From: Pantoea rodasii
GTDB lineage: Bacteria > Pseudomonadota > Gammaproteobacteria > Enterobacterales > Enterobacteriaceae
Length of the DNA: 64,000 bases
NCBI RefSeq assembly: GCF_002095465.1
Contig: NZ_MLFP01000003.1
Location: forward strand, 248,001-312,000
Reading direction: 5' to 3'
Position 1 is the stretch's first letter; each line of letters opens with the position of its first letter. The notes beneath the pieces were generated by a model. The model made no database searches. It had not been told where the DNA came from and worked only from the letters and a program-made list of their open reading frames with translations. Position numbers and translations under genes: made by a program. Shown here piece after piece: positions 54,146-63,915 of the stretch.

Positions 54146-55136
54146 GACGCCACCTGCAGCAGCACTTTGCCGATATTGGCATTGGCTTCAAGGATGCGAT
54201 GGGCATCAGCAGCCTGCGTTAACGGCAATGTTTGAAAAATGGTGGGGGCGATTCTACCGCTAGCCAGTAACGGCAGCAGGTGTTTACTGATGTGTTGCGC
54301 CAGCCGCGCTTTTTCAGCCGCGCTTTTGGGCCGCAAGGTGGACGATGTCAGACTCAGCCCTTTGCGCATCACGCATTGCAGATCGAGTTCTATCTTCGCG
54401 CCCTGCATAAACGATAAACTGACATGACGCCCGCCGGATGCTAAAACGCTGAGATTACGCGCGACGTAGTCGCCTCCCACGTTATCCAGTACCACATCCA
54501 CACCGCGCCCTTGTGTTTCATCGAGGATCACCGCGACAAAATCTTCACTGTGGCGATCAATCGCGCGCCATACGCCCAGTTTTTTCAAGGCGGCAATCTT
54601 ATCGGCTCCCCCAGCGGTGGCGATGACCTGTGCTCCACACGCCTGCGCGCATTGAATGGCGAAGGTGCCGACACCACTGGCAGCGCCGTGGATCAGTACG
54701 CTTTCACCCGGCTGCAGCCGCCCGAGTTCGAATAAATTGTGCCACACGGTAAAAGCCGCTTCCGGAACGCCGGCCGCCTGCGCCAGTGGCAGATTAACCG
54801 GCACGATCAAACAGAGTTCAGCGCGCGCCACGCAATACTCGGCGTAGCGCCGCCATTCAGTAATGCCATCACGGGCGTACCGACTGCAGGGAATTCAACC
54901 CCCGCACCCAGTGCCACAACGGTGCCTGACACTTCCAGCCCGAGGACGTCGGTGGTCCCCGGCGGCAGCGGCATGCCATTGCGTTGCAGGATATCGGGGC
55001 GATTGACCCCGGCACAGCGCACCTGAATCAACACTTCACCGGCAGAGGGTTGTGGAACAGGTCGGGCGACGCATTCAAGGACGTCAGGACCGCCCGGCTG
55101 GCGGGCAATAACGGCATTCATCATTTCAGGAATCAT
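54142..55136 (-). pseudogene. NADPH:quinone oxidoreductase (zinc-free MDR), one-base frameshift
   Basis: About 331 residues. N-terminal part has CAGVNRPDILQRNGMPLPPG and VLGLEVSGTVVALGAGV; it breaks at NGGATPSI near 54850. One extra G restores NGGGYAEYCVARAELCL, and the second frame continues with SVLIHGAASGVGTFAIQCAQ (NADPH motif) and GVDVVLDNVGGDYV. These are typical of quinone oxidoreductase / zeta-crystallin type enzymes. It reduces enones or quinones. Its start lies 3 bases after the ATPase gene's stop; an ATG at 55124 or 55121 could also serve. Confidence 0.82.
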
Positions 55137-55139
55137 CGA

Positions 55140-56287
55140 TTATGCCTGCTCCGCTGCGCTGAAGGCGCAAACGCCTTCATCATCAACACTGACGCCCACG
55201 ACACTGCCAACTGGCCAACGGGTCAGGGAATCCAGTCCAGACTGGCGGGCAAACAGTGAGGCACTGCCCAATGCCGGCACATCAAGATGGACATCAACAT
55301 GATCGCCCTGGAATACATGCGTTATCACTGTCGCACTGAATAAAGAATGCGGGCCAAGCGGCGCCAGTTTCAGGTTTTCGGGACGCATATACACATCAAC
55401 ACGCTCGCCCACGGTGGCATTAACGCGCTCTGCTGGCAGGCGCAGCTGATTCCCCCCAATTCGAGCACTGCGGTGCTGTCGCGGCCCGCATAACGACCCG
55501 GTAAAATATTCACATCGCCGACAAAACTCGCGACAAAAGGATCCTGCGGGCGACGATAAATATCATCGGGTGTGCCGATCTGGCGTACATGTCCGGCTGA
55601 CATCACCACCACGCGATCGCTCATGCTCAATGCTTCACCCTGATCGTGCGTGACAAATACCGTCGTGACCCCGAGTTTGCGCTGAATGGCTTTGAGTTCC
55701 ACCTGCATCGATAAGCGCAGATTTTTATCCAACGCGGAGAACGGTTCGTCCAGCAGCAGGACTTTGGGTCGAATCACCAAAGCGCGCGCCAGTGCGACAC
55801 GTTGTTGCTGCCCTCCCGACAGCTCACGCGGTTTGCGCTGACCGTAACCTGATAATTTGACCAGCGCTAATGCCTGCTCAACGCGTTCGGCGATTTCCGC
55901 TTTGGCTACGCCACGCATGCGCAGGCCGTATCCCACGTTCTTTTCAACGGTCATGTGCGGGAACAGGGCGTAGTTCTGGAAAACGATACCGATTTCACGC
56001 TGATAAGGCGGGATTTCAGTGACCAGGTCGCCATCAATGAAGATTTCGCCGCCATCCGCCTCGGCAAAACCTGCCATTAAATTCAGCAGCGTGGTTTTGC
56101 CGCAGCCCGACGGGCCAAGCAGGGTGATAAATTCGCCTTCTTCGATGGTTAATGAAATTTTGTGTAGGGCGATAGCATCGCCAAAGCGTTTCAATACGCC
56201 ATCAAGTTGCACAGCAACATTGGCTTTACTTGCCGCAGGATGCAGCATTTCGGGCTGCGGGAATGAGGTGACTTCTGCACTGACCAT
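55140..56287 (-). pseudogene. ABC transporter ATP-binding protein (PotA-like), one-base frameshift
   Basis: About 382 residues from the ATG at 56287 (MVSAEVTSFPQPEM) with GGAG upstream. Walker A LLGPSGCGKTTLL near residue 55, signature PRELSGGQQQRVALARAL near 150, Walker B VLLLDEPFSALD near 170, H-loop VTHDQGEALS. After TAVLELGG a run of six Gs near 55454 is one short; a seventh restores GGNQLRLPAERVNATVGERVD and the TOBE-like C-terminal domain from about 285. It energises the Pot-type permeases about 6 kb away. Confidence 0.85.
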
Positions 56288-56430
56288 GGACTCTCCAAAA
56301 AACGGGCTATCTTTGCTTGTTACCAGCATACGGTGAATATGCGCACCATGCGGTTAGTGCTTCCTGAAGCTGGCGTTTGGAAAAGATAAAGCAGGTAATG
56401 ACCGGCGTTCAAAAAAGTGACGTCGTCACT

Positions 56431-57581
56431 TTAAACGCACATCCACGCCGCCAAACGCTGTAGCATCGCGTCACAGGCTGCTAGCTGATGGGTGCTGATA
56501 AACTCATCAGGTTTGTGGCCTTGTGCCATGCTGCCCGGCCCACAGATCACACTGGGAATTCCGGCCTGATGGAACAAACCGCCTTCAGTGCCAAATGCCA
56601 CCGTGCTGAAGTCAGCCGATTCGGTCAGATGCGCTATCAACCGTGCGGCAGGACTTTCCGCTGTGGTGTATAAAGCGGGATAGCCACTGATGGGGGTGAA
56701 ACGTATCGAAGTTTGGCTATTTACCGCCTGCATCTGCGGCAGTAGTTCACGATGTGCATAGCTTGCCAATTCATCAGCACCTGCTGTGCATCATCATGAG
56801 GCAGCGTTCGTACTTCAAAATCAAAAGTACACTCTGCGGGCACGATGTTCAGTGCTCGTCCGCCATGAATCACACCCGTTTGCACGGTGGTAAACGGCGG
56901 ATCGAATCGGGCATCCTGACGTTCTGGCGCAGCCAGTCGTTCACTCATCATTGTCAGCCGATGAATCAGTTTCGCCGCATACTCGATGGCATTGACACCC
57001 TGCGGAGCATAAGCTGAGTGGCACGCCGCGCCCTGCACTTCGCAGCGCACGCCCAGTTTGCCTTTATGGCCTAATACCGGTTTGAGTTCTGTGGGTTCAC
57101 CAATCAAACAGATATCGGGTTTTTCCGGACGCTGGGCTAATGCATCAAGCAATGTTCTGACACCAAGGCAGCCCACCTCCTCGTCATACGAAATCGCCAA
57201 ATGCAGCGGCTGCGTTAAAGGCTGAGCCAGGAAGTGCGGCACAGCAGCCAACATACAGGCGATAAAGCCTTTCATATCCGCGGTACCGCGCCCGAAAAGC
57301 TTGCCATCGCGCTCGGTAAGGGCAAATGGCGGTACGCTCCAATTTTGCCCATCAACCGGCACCACATCGCTGTGACCTGAAAGCATCACGCCGCCGTTTC
57401 CCGCCGGGCCAAGCCGTGCGTAAAGATTGGCTTTACTGCGTTCAGCATTATGAATCAGTTCGCAACTCACCCCGAGATCGGTCAGGTAGCGCCAGACAAA
57501 ATCGATCAGGGCAAGATTGGATTCACGGCTGGTGGTATCAAAGGCCACCAGCTGCGCAAGAATTTGACGACTGCTCACCAT
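56431..57581 (-). pseudogene. M20 family deacylase (ArgE/DapE-like), one-base frameshift
   Basis: About 383 residues. Zinc motifs: GGVMLSGHSDVVPVDGQNWS with the first histidine and aspartate, GRGTADMKGFIA with the bridging aspartate, and SYDEEVGCLGVRTLLDALA with the catalytic Glu pair. Breaks near 56760 after NWQ; adding one T restores NWQAYAHRELLPQMQAV and the C-terminal domain with GLFHQAGIPSVICGPG. Removes an acyl group from an N-acyl amino acid-type substrate. Its start follows the DUF1028 stop by 14 bases. Confidence 0.85.
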
Positions 57582-57595
57582 GGAATTTCCTTGTA

Positions 57596-58270
57596 TTACT
57601 CGTCGCCGGGCACGCCATAACGGGGGGCTTTGGTGGGATCAAGCGCGCGTATCACATAATCCTGCATTTGGGGCTGATAGGCCTGCCACAGCGCATCAAG
57701 TGCATCAATAGGGTCTGAATCGGTCCAGTCCACACGCAGATCGACAATCGGCCAAATCGGTTCACCGACTATCGACAGCGCCGCCGAATGCACCGGTCCG
57801 GCTTCGCCTCCTGCACTCATACCGGCCTGCATCGCACCAATCAGACGATCGGCCAGCGGGCCCTCACGCTGTTCAAAAGCGTTCACCATGGCAACGATCA
57901 CTTCGGGGTTGGCCAGCAAATTCCCAGCGGCAACGCAGTCGGTACCGCTCAACGCGTTGTTCACGCCTAGCGTTTTTTCCCCGCTGAAACAGGCTGTTTG
58001 CCCATCGGCAGACAGCACGGTTACCTGGCGGTATGGGTGATGATCATCGGATGCCAGTCCCGCCGCTAACGCTGCACTTGCAGATTCACCCTGCTGCAAC
58101 AGATCGAGGATGCGAGGGCCCAAAGCAGGCAAAGTGATGTTTTGCGTTGAGACGGCACCCACCTGGCTGCGCAGCCACGGACAACGTGCCCCTACCGCAA
58201 TGCTTGATGAGCTGATGGCGATGCCCATTTGACCGGTTTCAGCGCAGCGTCCAACAATCGATAACGTCAT
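57596..58270 (-). CDS. DUF1028 domain-containing protein (Ntn-hydrolase-like)
   Basis: 224 residues matching DUF1028: MTLSIVGRCAETGQMGIAIS at the N-terminus with a conserved Ser-x region, GAVSTQNITLPALGPRILDL and AAGNLLANPEVIVAMV, GPLADRLIGAM. Thought to be an N-terminal nucleophile-type hydrolase on the basis of fold; function unknown. Its ATG overlaps the RidA TGA by one codon step. In the operon it lies between RidA and the M20 deacylase, suggesting an amide substrate. Confidence 0.85.
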   Translation of the reverse strand: MTLSIVGRCAETGQMGIAISSSSIAVGARCPWLRSQVGAVSTQNITLPALGPRILDLLQQGESASAALAAGLASDDHHPYRQVTVLSADGQTACFSGEKTLGVNNALSGTDCVAAGNLLANPEVIVAMVNAFEQREGPLADRLIGAMQAGMSAGGEAGPVHSAALSIVGEPIWPIVDLRVDWTDSDPIDALDALWQAYQPQMQDYVIRALDPTKAPRYGVPGDE

Positions 58271-58707
58271 GCTGATGCTCCTGTTTGCGGCTGCCAGTCG
58301 TCCGGAATTACGGCGATCACATCAATTTCCATCAGCCACTGCGGCTGGCCCAGGCCGGAAATCACCAGACCGGTTGAGATGGGAAATACGCCCTTCAGCC
58401 ATTTTCCGACCACTTGATAGACCGGCTCGCGATAACGTGGATCGATGATGTAGGTGGTGGTTTTGACGATGTGTGACAGGTCACTGCCCGCCTCTTCCAG
58501 CAGCTGCTTCACGTTCTTCATAGCCTGTTCGGCCTGCGCAGCCGGATCGCCCAATCCCACCAGATTGCCTTCAAAGTCGGTACCAATCTGGCCACGCACA
58601 TAAACGGTATTACCGGCACGAACGGCCTGGCATAGATCGTTGTCCAGCGACTGGTTCGGGTAAGTTTCTTTGGTATTAAATTTGCGGATGCGCGTATGTG
58701 TGCTCAT
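58267..58707 (-). CDS. RidA family protein, first gene of the eight-gene operon
   Basis: 146 residues from the ATG at 58707 (MSTHTRIRKFNTKETYP), with an AGG element six bases before it; the frame extends 23 codons upstream but without support. Rid features: AGNTVYVRGQIGTDFEGNLV, SHIVKTTTYIIDPRYREPVY, GLGQPQWLMEIDVIAVIP. It lacks the conserved Arg found in true RidA deaminases at the usual place, as in several Rid subfamilies. It is transcribed with DUF1028 and the M20 deacylase downstream, and a pair of 30-bp repeats lies upstream. Confidence 0.85.
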   Translation of the reverse strand: MSTHTRIRKFNTKETYPNQSLDNDLCQAVRAGNTVYVRGQIGTDFEGNLVGLGDPAAQAEQAMKNVKQLLEEAGSDLSHIVKTTTYIIDPRYREPVYQVVGKWLKGVFPISTGLVISGLGQPQWLMEIDVIAVIPDDWQPQTGASA

Positions 58708-58812
58708 GTCTGCCTGCAAGAGTGGATGGATGTCTCGCAAGGTATACCGCGCAGCGCGCGGCAGACAAAACAGCATTAACCGAGGTGTTGGTTAAGAAAA
58801 TCCTAACCCATT

Positions 58813-58872
58813 AATAGAGTGAAGAGTGATCCCTCACCCTTCAATAGAGTGCTGAGTGATCCTTCACCCTTC
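58813..58872. repeat. Two tandem 30-bp repeats upstream of RidA-DUF1028 operon
   Basis: 58813-58842 and 58843-58872 match at 27 of 30 positions with a period of exactly 30 bp; each begins AATAGAGTG and ends TCACCCTTC. They lie about 105 bp upstream of the operon start, as expected for paired regulator sites. The rest of 58708-58994 shows nothing else clear. Confidence 0.7.
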
Positions 58873-58994
58873 ACGTTCGAACATCATGCTTAGCCGGATG
58901 GACCTTGGGAATAACCGGCGAGCGTAGCTCCCCGGCCACCTCAACAATCAACCGTGCAAACAATATAAAAGCACCCACGCCGAATTTATTCGAC

Positions 58995-60449
58995 TTAGCC
59001 ACGCTCTAAAGATTGTTCATGTTGATTAACGTCTTTAACGCCTTCCGTCAGGTTTTCAATAACGTCTTTTTTAATCACGCGTAAGATCACTGCGGTTAAT
59101 AGTGCACCCGCGGCAATGGCAAAGAGATACGCCACCACGTGGGTGATAACATTAGGAATAAATAAGACAAACACCCCGCCATGTGGTGCACGAGAAGCAC
59201 AACCCAGTCCCATTGAAATGGCCCCTGCTAATCCTGAACCCGCACAAATGGCAGGAATAACGCGCAGAGGATCGGACACGGCGTAGGGAATCGCGCCTTC
59301 AGTAATAAATGAGAGTCCTAATACATACGTCACTTTACCGGTCTCACGCTCTTGAGCGGTAAACTTCCCTTTAAATAACGTTGTTGCCAATGCAATGCCT
59401 ATCGGCGGGACCATTCCTGCAGCCATACAGGCAGCGATCGGTTCATAAATTCCTGTAGACATTAATCCGATGGCAAACATACAGACGGTTTTATTCAACG
59501 GGCCGCCCATATCAAAGGCGACCATCACGCCAATAATCAGTCCCATCACAGCGGCATTCATATTCCCCATGCTTTGAAGAAACGTGGTTAGCGCTTCCAG
59601 CAAAACTTTTATTGGCTGCCCGACCACAAAAATCATTAACGCGCCAGTCAAGAGCACTGACAGCAAGGGAACAATAAGAATCGGTTTGAGGCCCGCCAGA
59701 ACTTTCGGCAACTGAATATATTTCACAATCAGTAGCGTAATGTACCCGGCGAGAAAACCCGCGAACAGTGCGCCTAAGAAACCCGCGCCAGTATGCACCG
59801 CTAACATCCCTCCCACTGCGCCAGAGACAATGCCAGGGTTTCCGCTAATTGATTTACTGATGCCGAGTGAAAGGATCGGGAGCATCAAAGCGAATGCCGC
59901 GCCTCCGCCCACGTCTGATAACATTTTAGCAATAGGACTAAAGTTCGCATCGCCGGGGGTCGCGGCAGTAATGCCAAATGAAAAGCTCAGTGCAATAAGA
60001 ATTCCTCCGGCGACGACAAAAGGAATCATCAGGTTAACGCCCGTGATCAGATGAATATACAGCTGAGAAAAAACAGAATCACCGTGAACAGCGTTAGATG
60101 GTTTTTCTGTCGACGCAGTTAAATTATCGCCAGAATATTCGGGTTTAATGGCTCCGGTGAGAATATTATTTAACAGCCCAGTGGCGTCTTTGGCAGCACG
60201 TGCCACCGGCACTTTGAAAATGCGTTTTCCTGCGAAACGACGCATATCAATAACTTTATCTGCTGCGATCAATACTGCATCGGCGTTATTAATATCATCA
60301 TCCGTAAAATGATATTCACTTTCAACGGCACCGTGGGTTTCAACCACAATATCAATACCCATCTTAGCTGCGCTCTTTTTCAGATTGGCTTCCGCAATGT
60401 AAGTATGGGCTATGCCTGTTGGACAGGCGGTTATCGCAATCAGTCTCAT
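58995..60449 (-). CDS. PTS fructose-type EIIBC transporter subunit
   Basis: 484 residues. N-terminal EIIB domain with the phosphocysteine motif ITACPTGIAHTYIAEA near residue 10; C-terminal EIIC with about nine membrane segments from about residue 140 (LITGVNLMIPFVVAGGILIAL and GPLNKTVCMFAIGLM). It imports and phosphorylates a fructose-type sugar but needs an EIIA donor, which here is decayed upstream; EIIA or FPr would be elsewhere. No regulator or kinase is in the window. Confidence 0.9.
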   Translation of the reverse strand: MRLIAITACPTGIAHTYIAEANLKKSAAKMGIDIVVETHGAVESEYHFTDDDINNADAVLIAADKVIDMRRFAGKRIFKVPVARAAKDATGLLNNILTGAIKPEYSGDNLTASTEKPSNAVHGDSVFSQLYIHLITGVNLMIPFVVAGGILIALSFSFGITAATPGDANFSPIAKMLSDVGGGAAFALMLPILSLGISKSISGNPGIVSGAVGGMLAVHTGAGFLGALFAGFLAGYITLLIVKYIQLPKVLAGLKPILIVPLLSVLLTGALMIFVVGQPIKVLLEALTTFLQSMGNMNAAVMGLIIGVMVAFDMGGPLNKTVCMFAIGLMSTGIYEPIAACMAAGMVPPIGIALATTLFKGKFTAQERETGKVTYVLGLSFITEGAIPYAVSDPLRVIPAICAGSGLAGAISMGLGCASRAPHGGVFVLFIPNVITHVVAYLFAIAAGALLTAVILRVIKKDVIENLTEGVKDVNQHEQSLERG

Positions 60450-60471
60450 TGATAAACTCCAGGTGGAAAGT

Positions 60472-60612
60472 TTATACTCCGGTGTTGTTGACCATTAATC
60501 GGTACAGTGCCTCGCGGGTTCCGGCCTGCATCAATTGTTCAACAACTTCTTCGTCGCTAAAAGCAACAGAAACACTGGCTAATACATTTATAAAGACAAT
60601 GCTGCCATCCAT
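60472..60612 (-). pseudogene. C-terminal remnant of a fructose-type EIIA
   Basis: On the minus strand the last about 40 codons read NVLASVSVAFSDEEVVEQLM then QAGTREALYRLM, and stop at 60472, resembling the C-terminus of EIIA-Fru domains. Upstream there is no intact EIIA: the frame meets a stop at about 60555-60557 upstream reading, without the histidine region. It lies 22 bp before the EIIBC start, where a complete EIIA gene is usual. Confidence 0.55.
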
Positions 60613-60659
60613 TCTCATCAAAAATAAATTTTTCGAAAATTCGCGCAATCGATTTCATT

Positions 60660-61050
60660 GAAAAAGTGCTGATACGTAAGCGACGGTTAAATCAAAGTTG
60701 TTAATGAATAAAGTTATAAAATAATTCATCTGAAGGTGAAATACTAAATGATGGGCAGTTCGTGGACATAACGCTGTACACTTTACTGTATCTCAATAAC
60801 AACAAGCCTCATCACAATTAAGTAATAGGCGTCTTTCAATATTCCCCGATGCTAAAAGATGACCCGAACGGCATTTCTGTAATTTATGTTTAAAAGGTGT
60901 GATGATTTGAATTCAAAAATGTGAGATTAGCACTGGCACGTTTATACAAAACCCACTACCCATGCCAATGACTCAACCCAGATAACATAAACAATGTTTA
61001 TATTATTTACCGGGTGATTTGAAGATTAAGGCCGCAGGGCGTGCGACCTT
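60660..61050. other. AT-rich intergenic region without a recognisable gene
   Basis: No coding stretch, hairpin of note or RNA gene was found between the EIIA remnant and the nitronate monooxygenase. A partial CRP-like half site near 60930 is not convincing. Confidence 0.5.
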
Positions 61051-61057
61051 CAGCACA

Positions 61058-62115
61058 TCAGCTTGCCTGCCACTCGGTGACGAAGGTTTTGATCAATTCG
61101 CCGGCTGGCATTTCTCGCGCCAGCGCTGCGCCCTGTCCTGCCCACTGCGCGCCAAAACCGTGCTGGTTTTTTGCGGCGGCGGCGGCAGCCAAAGCCTTAC
61201 CCAGCGAGTAGGTTAATGGGTAATCCGGGATGGTGTGAGCGGCGAAATCACGACTGAAATCGCAGAAATCATTACGTAGGCAGCGAGCCTGGCGACCTGA
61301 AATTGCGGCAGTGATGGCGGTGCCGCTTTCACCAGCCTGCTTTAAGGCCGTGCGGTAAGCGCTGTTCGCGGCGGATTCCGGGCACAATACAAAAGCCGTG
61401 CCTAACTGCACACCGGTTGCGCCAAGTTGCAGCATAGCGGCGATACCTGCACCATCCATGATGCCACCCGCCGCAATCACCGGATGCGCAGTTTGCTGAC
61501 GAATCGCCTGCAGCAGCGTGAAGGTCGACATTTGAGGGTCGAAAGCCTGAGGATCAAAATGTCCTCGATGCCCGCCTGCTTCAATCCCCTGCGCCACGAT
61601 GAAATCAATGCCGCTGCGCGCGATGGCCAACGCTTCTGCCACACTGGTCGCGGTGGCCAGCAACACAATCCCACGTTCCTTGAGTCGTTGAATCACTGCC
61701 GCAGAAGGGATGCCAAAATGAAACTCATTGCTGCCGGCGACGCCTGCTCAATCACGTTCAGCATTGCGTCATTATTCTGGAAGGTTTGATAGATCTCTGA
61801 GAGAGCTGAAGGTAACTCGGCTTCATAACGCGCAAACAACGGCGCAAAGCGGTCGATCCATGCTTGCTCGCGCTCAACGTCGCGTTTAGCTGGCGCGTGG
61901 CAAAAGACGTTAACGTTGATTGGCCCCTGAGTGAGCGCCTGAGTGTTAGCAATCATCATCATCGCCTGTTCTGGCGTGGATGCGCCAACGCCGATGGAAC
62001 CCAGCGCGCCGGCTTCGGTCACGGCAGCGGCCATCTCTGGCGTGGATACGCCTGCCATCGGCGCCTGAATGATCGGGTATTGCAGCTGAAGCGCCTGGCA
62101 AAGAGCGTTCGTCAT
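61058..62115 (-). pseudogene. Nitronate monooxygenase-type flavoprotein, one-base frameshift
   Basis: About 352 residues, FMN TIM-barrel. N-terminal frame: QYPIIQAPMAGVSTPEMAAA, and NVNVFCHAPAKRD. Near 61722 adding one C restores SFHFGIPSAAVIQRLKERGI; the second frame has GIDFIVAQGIEAGGHRGHFD with the active-site histidine region, and AAGGIMDGAGIAAMLQLGA. Nitronate monooxygenases oxidise alkyl nitronates such as propionate 3-nitronate. Stands alone; a hairpin-bearing small gene lies upstream. Confidence 0.82.
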
Positions 62116-62281
62116 GTTGTTATTCCTTTGAGTGATCTGTTGGGCAGAACTAAAGTCCCCTTCTGCGGCAGATAAATCAACCCAAAGGTTGGGGGAAAAA
62201 TGTCAACAGCGTCGGACACAACGCGGAGCGGCAAACTGGGTGGGTAAGGCGGAAAGCAGGTAACCGGAGCAGAAAAAGCAG

Positions 62282-62302
62282 AGAGGGCAACATCAGCCCT
62301 CT
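62282..62302 (-). terminator. Rho-independent terminator after small gene
   Basis: AGAGGGC/GCCCTCT stem with a 7-base loop; on the minus strand a CTGCTTTTTCTG tail follows. It matches the end of the gene at 62309. Confidence 0.65.
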
Positions 62303-62308
62303 GGAGAA

Positions 62309-62551
62309 TTAATAATTAAACTTTCTTTTCTCCTGGTCTTTTGCGTTGGGGGCGGTAATTAACGTCCACAGCGCTTTGCAGAGACGAAGGATACTTTTAC
62401 CGGGTTTGATGTAAGAATTTTCAATGATGCCGTTACTCACCGCACAGAATATCACATCAATTTTCTTCACATTTCCTTTCGTGCGATGTCTTCCATACGC
62501 CTTATGAGGAAGTGCCGTGCGCGCTATCAGATTACAGGTTGACCCTTTCAT
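62309..62551 (-). CDS. Hypothetical small protein, 80 residues
   Basis: Basic, not recognised; contains KIDVIFCAVSNGIIENSYIK and KPGKSILRLCKALWTLITAP. GAGG six bases before the ATG at 62551, and a terminator just after its stop, argue for a real transcript. No membrane segment of full length. It could also be a short remnant. Confidence 0.5.
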   Translation of the reverse strand: MKGSTCNLIARTALPHKAYGRHRTKGNVKKIDVIFCAVSNGIIENSYIKPGKSILRLCKALWTLITAPNAKDQEKRKFNY

Positions 62552-62812
62552 TTCAGCCTCACAGTATATCCGTGAATTCGTAAGGGAATAATTGCACCAC
62601 CCCTTGCACCGGTCAACCTGACGCCTAAAGGCAAATAATATGAAAAACCACGATGATAGAACATTTCAGCGAGGAGAACCGCCACATACTATAAAAATCA
62701 ACAAGTTGGTGAGTTAACATTTTATTCATATCCTTTTCTTATTTTTGTGAAATGGGACATCAATGGTGATTAAATCCCTGTCCATTACACATCCGCGCTT
62801 AATTCAAACAAT

Positions 62813-62848
62813 AAAGCCCAGCGCACGATAAATAAGCGCATGGGCTTT
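62813..62848 (-). terminator. Terminator-like hairpin at the end of the GlxA-type gene
   Basis: AAAGCCCA/TGGGCTTT outer stem (62813-62820, 62841-62848) with an inner GCGC pairing, 20 bp beyond the gene's stop. A short T-rich tail follows on the minus strand. The rest of 62552-62868 has no clear gene. Confidence 0.55.
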
Positions 62849-62868
62849 ACAGTGGATAACGGTTCAAG

Positions 62869-63903
62869 CTACTGAATTAAGCGCTCGACCTCCCTGCGTC
62901 GCTTACGATAATCCGCTGGCGTTTCACCATATTGTTTCCGGAACCACGAAATAAGGTGTGAGGCATCAGAGAAACCACATGACTTCGCTACGCTATTAAT
63001 ACTGACATTACTACTGGTCATTAATTTACGCGCATGATCCAGCCGCATTTTGCGCCAATGTACTGCCGCCGTATCACCGGTGCTATGTAAAAAAGCCTGA
63101 TTCAATTGGCGCAGATTAATCTGCATAGCGTTGGTCATGTTTTGCAGCGTTTCAGGGGACGCCAGATGCAGCTGCATGTAAGCAATGGTGCGCTGCACTA
63201 AATCGTCATCATAGTTTTTTAGCTCCCCGCCAACCGGTGCTCGGCCAGGGCTGGACTGGCGCTTTTTACTCGATTCCATCAACAGATATTTTTGTACTTT
63301 TTTGGCGCGCAGTTCGCCGCAGTGTTGCAGGATGATATCCATGGCTAAATCCCGCGCGGTACCCACCGGACAGGAAATGACCCCACCGTCACTGAGGTAG
63401 GTTTGGTCAATCACCGGCGTCACCGTGGGGAAGCGCTGCCGAAACTCATCACGCGTAGTGAAGTGAATCGCACACTTTTTGCCTTCGAGCAAACCCGCCT
63501 GAGCCGCCATAAAGGTCGCGCTGCACAGGGTGATGATCGGGATTCTTTGCGCCTGCAATTCCCGCATGGCCTGCAGCAACCACGCTGGAGAATCTCGCGT
63601 CTCATCGAGCAACCCACCGGCAAACACCACGTAGTCCCATTGATCATTCAGATTGAACGGCGCGGTCGGCGTTATCTGCAATCCACAACTGGATGTGACG
63701 GGCTGATTATCGCAACTCATCCACTCCCACTGACAGTAAATCTGCCGGCTGAGAAAGGAAACATCCGCTGCAAAGCGGATCGGTTCAATCAGCACTGAAA
63801 CGCAGTGCAGCGTGAATTTGTTGATCAGTACAAAGCCAATACGGATATCAGGCCGCACGGGCAATGCCTCTGCGATGTTCAACTGATTGGGGTCATTGTC
63901 CAT
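62869..63903 (-). CDS. GlxA family AraC-type transcriptional regulator
   Basis: 344 residues. N-terminal DJ-1/PfpI-like domain (about 20-200, with DYVVFAGGLLDET and ITLCSATFMAAQAGLLEG, where the cysteine sits) and a C-terminal AraC DNA-binding domain (about 240-335, NLRQLNQAFLHSTG, AKSCGFSDASHLISWFRKQY). This GbdR-like architecture typically controls glycine betaine, carnitine or arginine catabolism. It lies 12 bp before the partial purU-like gene's stop, hinting at betaine/dimethylglycine demethylation. Confidence 0.88.
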   Translation of the reverse strand: MDNDPNQLNIAEALPVRPDIRIGFVLINKFTLHCVSVLIEPIRFAADVSFLSRQIYCQWEWMSCDNQPVTSSCGLQITPTAPFNLNDQWDYVVFAGGLLDETRDSPAWLLQAMRELQAQRIPIITLCSATFMAAQAGLLEGKKCAIHFTTRDEFRQRFPTVTPVIDQTYLSDGGVISCPVGTARDLAMDIILQHCGELRAKKVQKYLLMESSKKRQSSPGRAPVGGELKNYDDDLVQRTIAYMQLHLASPETLQNMTNAMQINLRQLNQAFLHSTGDTAAVHWRKMRLDHARKLMTSSNVSINSVAKSCGFSDASHLISWFRKQYGETPADYRKRRREVERLIQ

Positions 63904-63915
63904 CAGAGCCGCACC

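Noticed and set aside
60920-60950. CRP-like half site
   Set aside because: Only TGTGA with a poor second half; too weak to report as a site.
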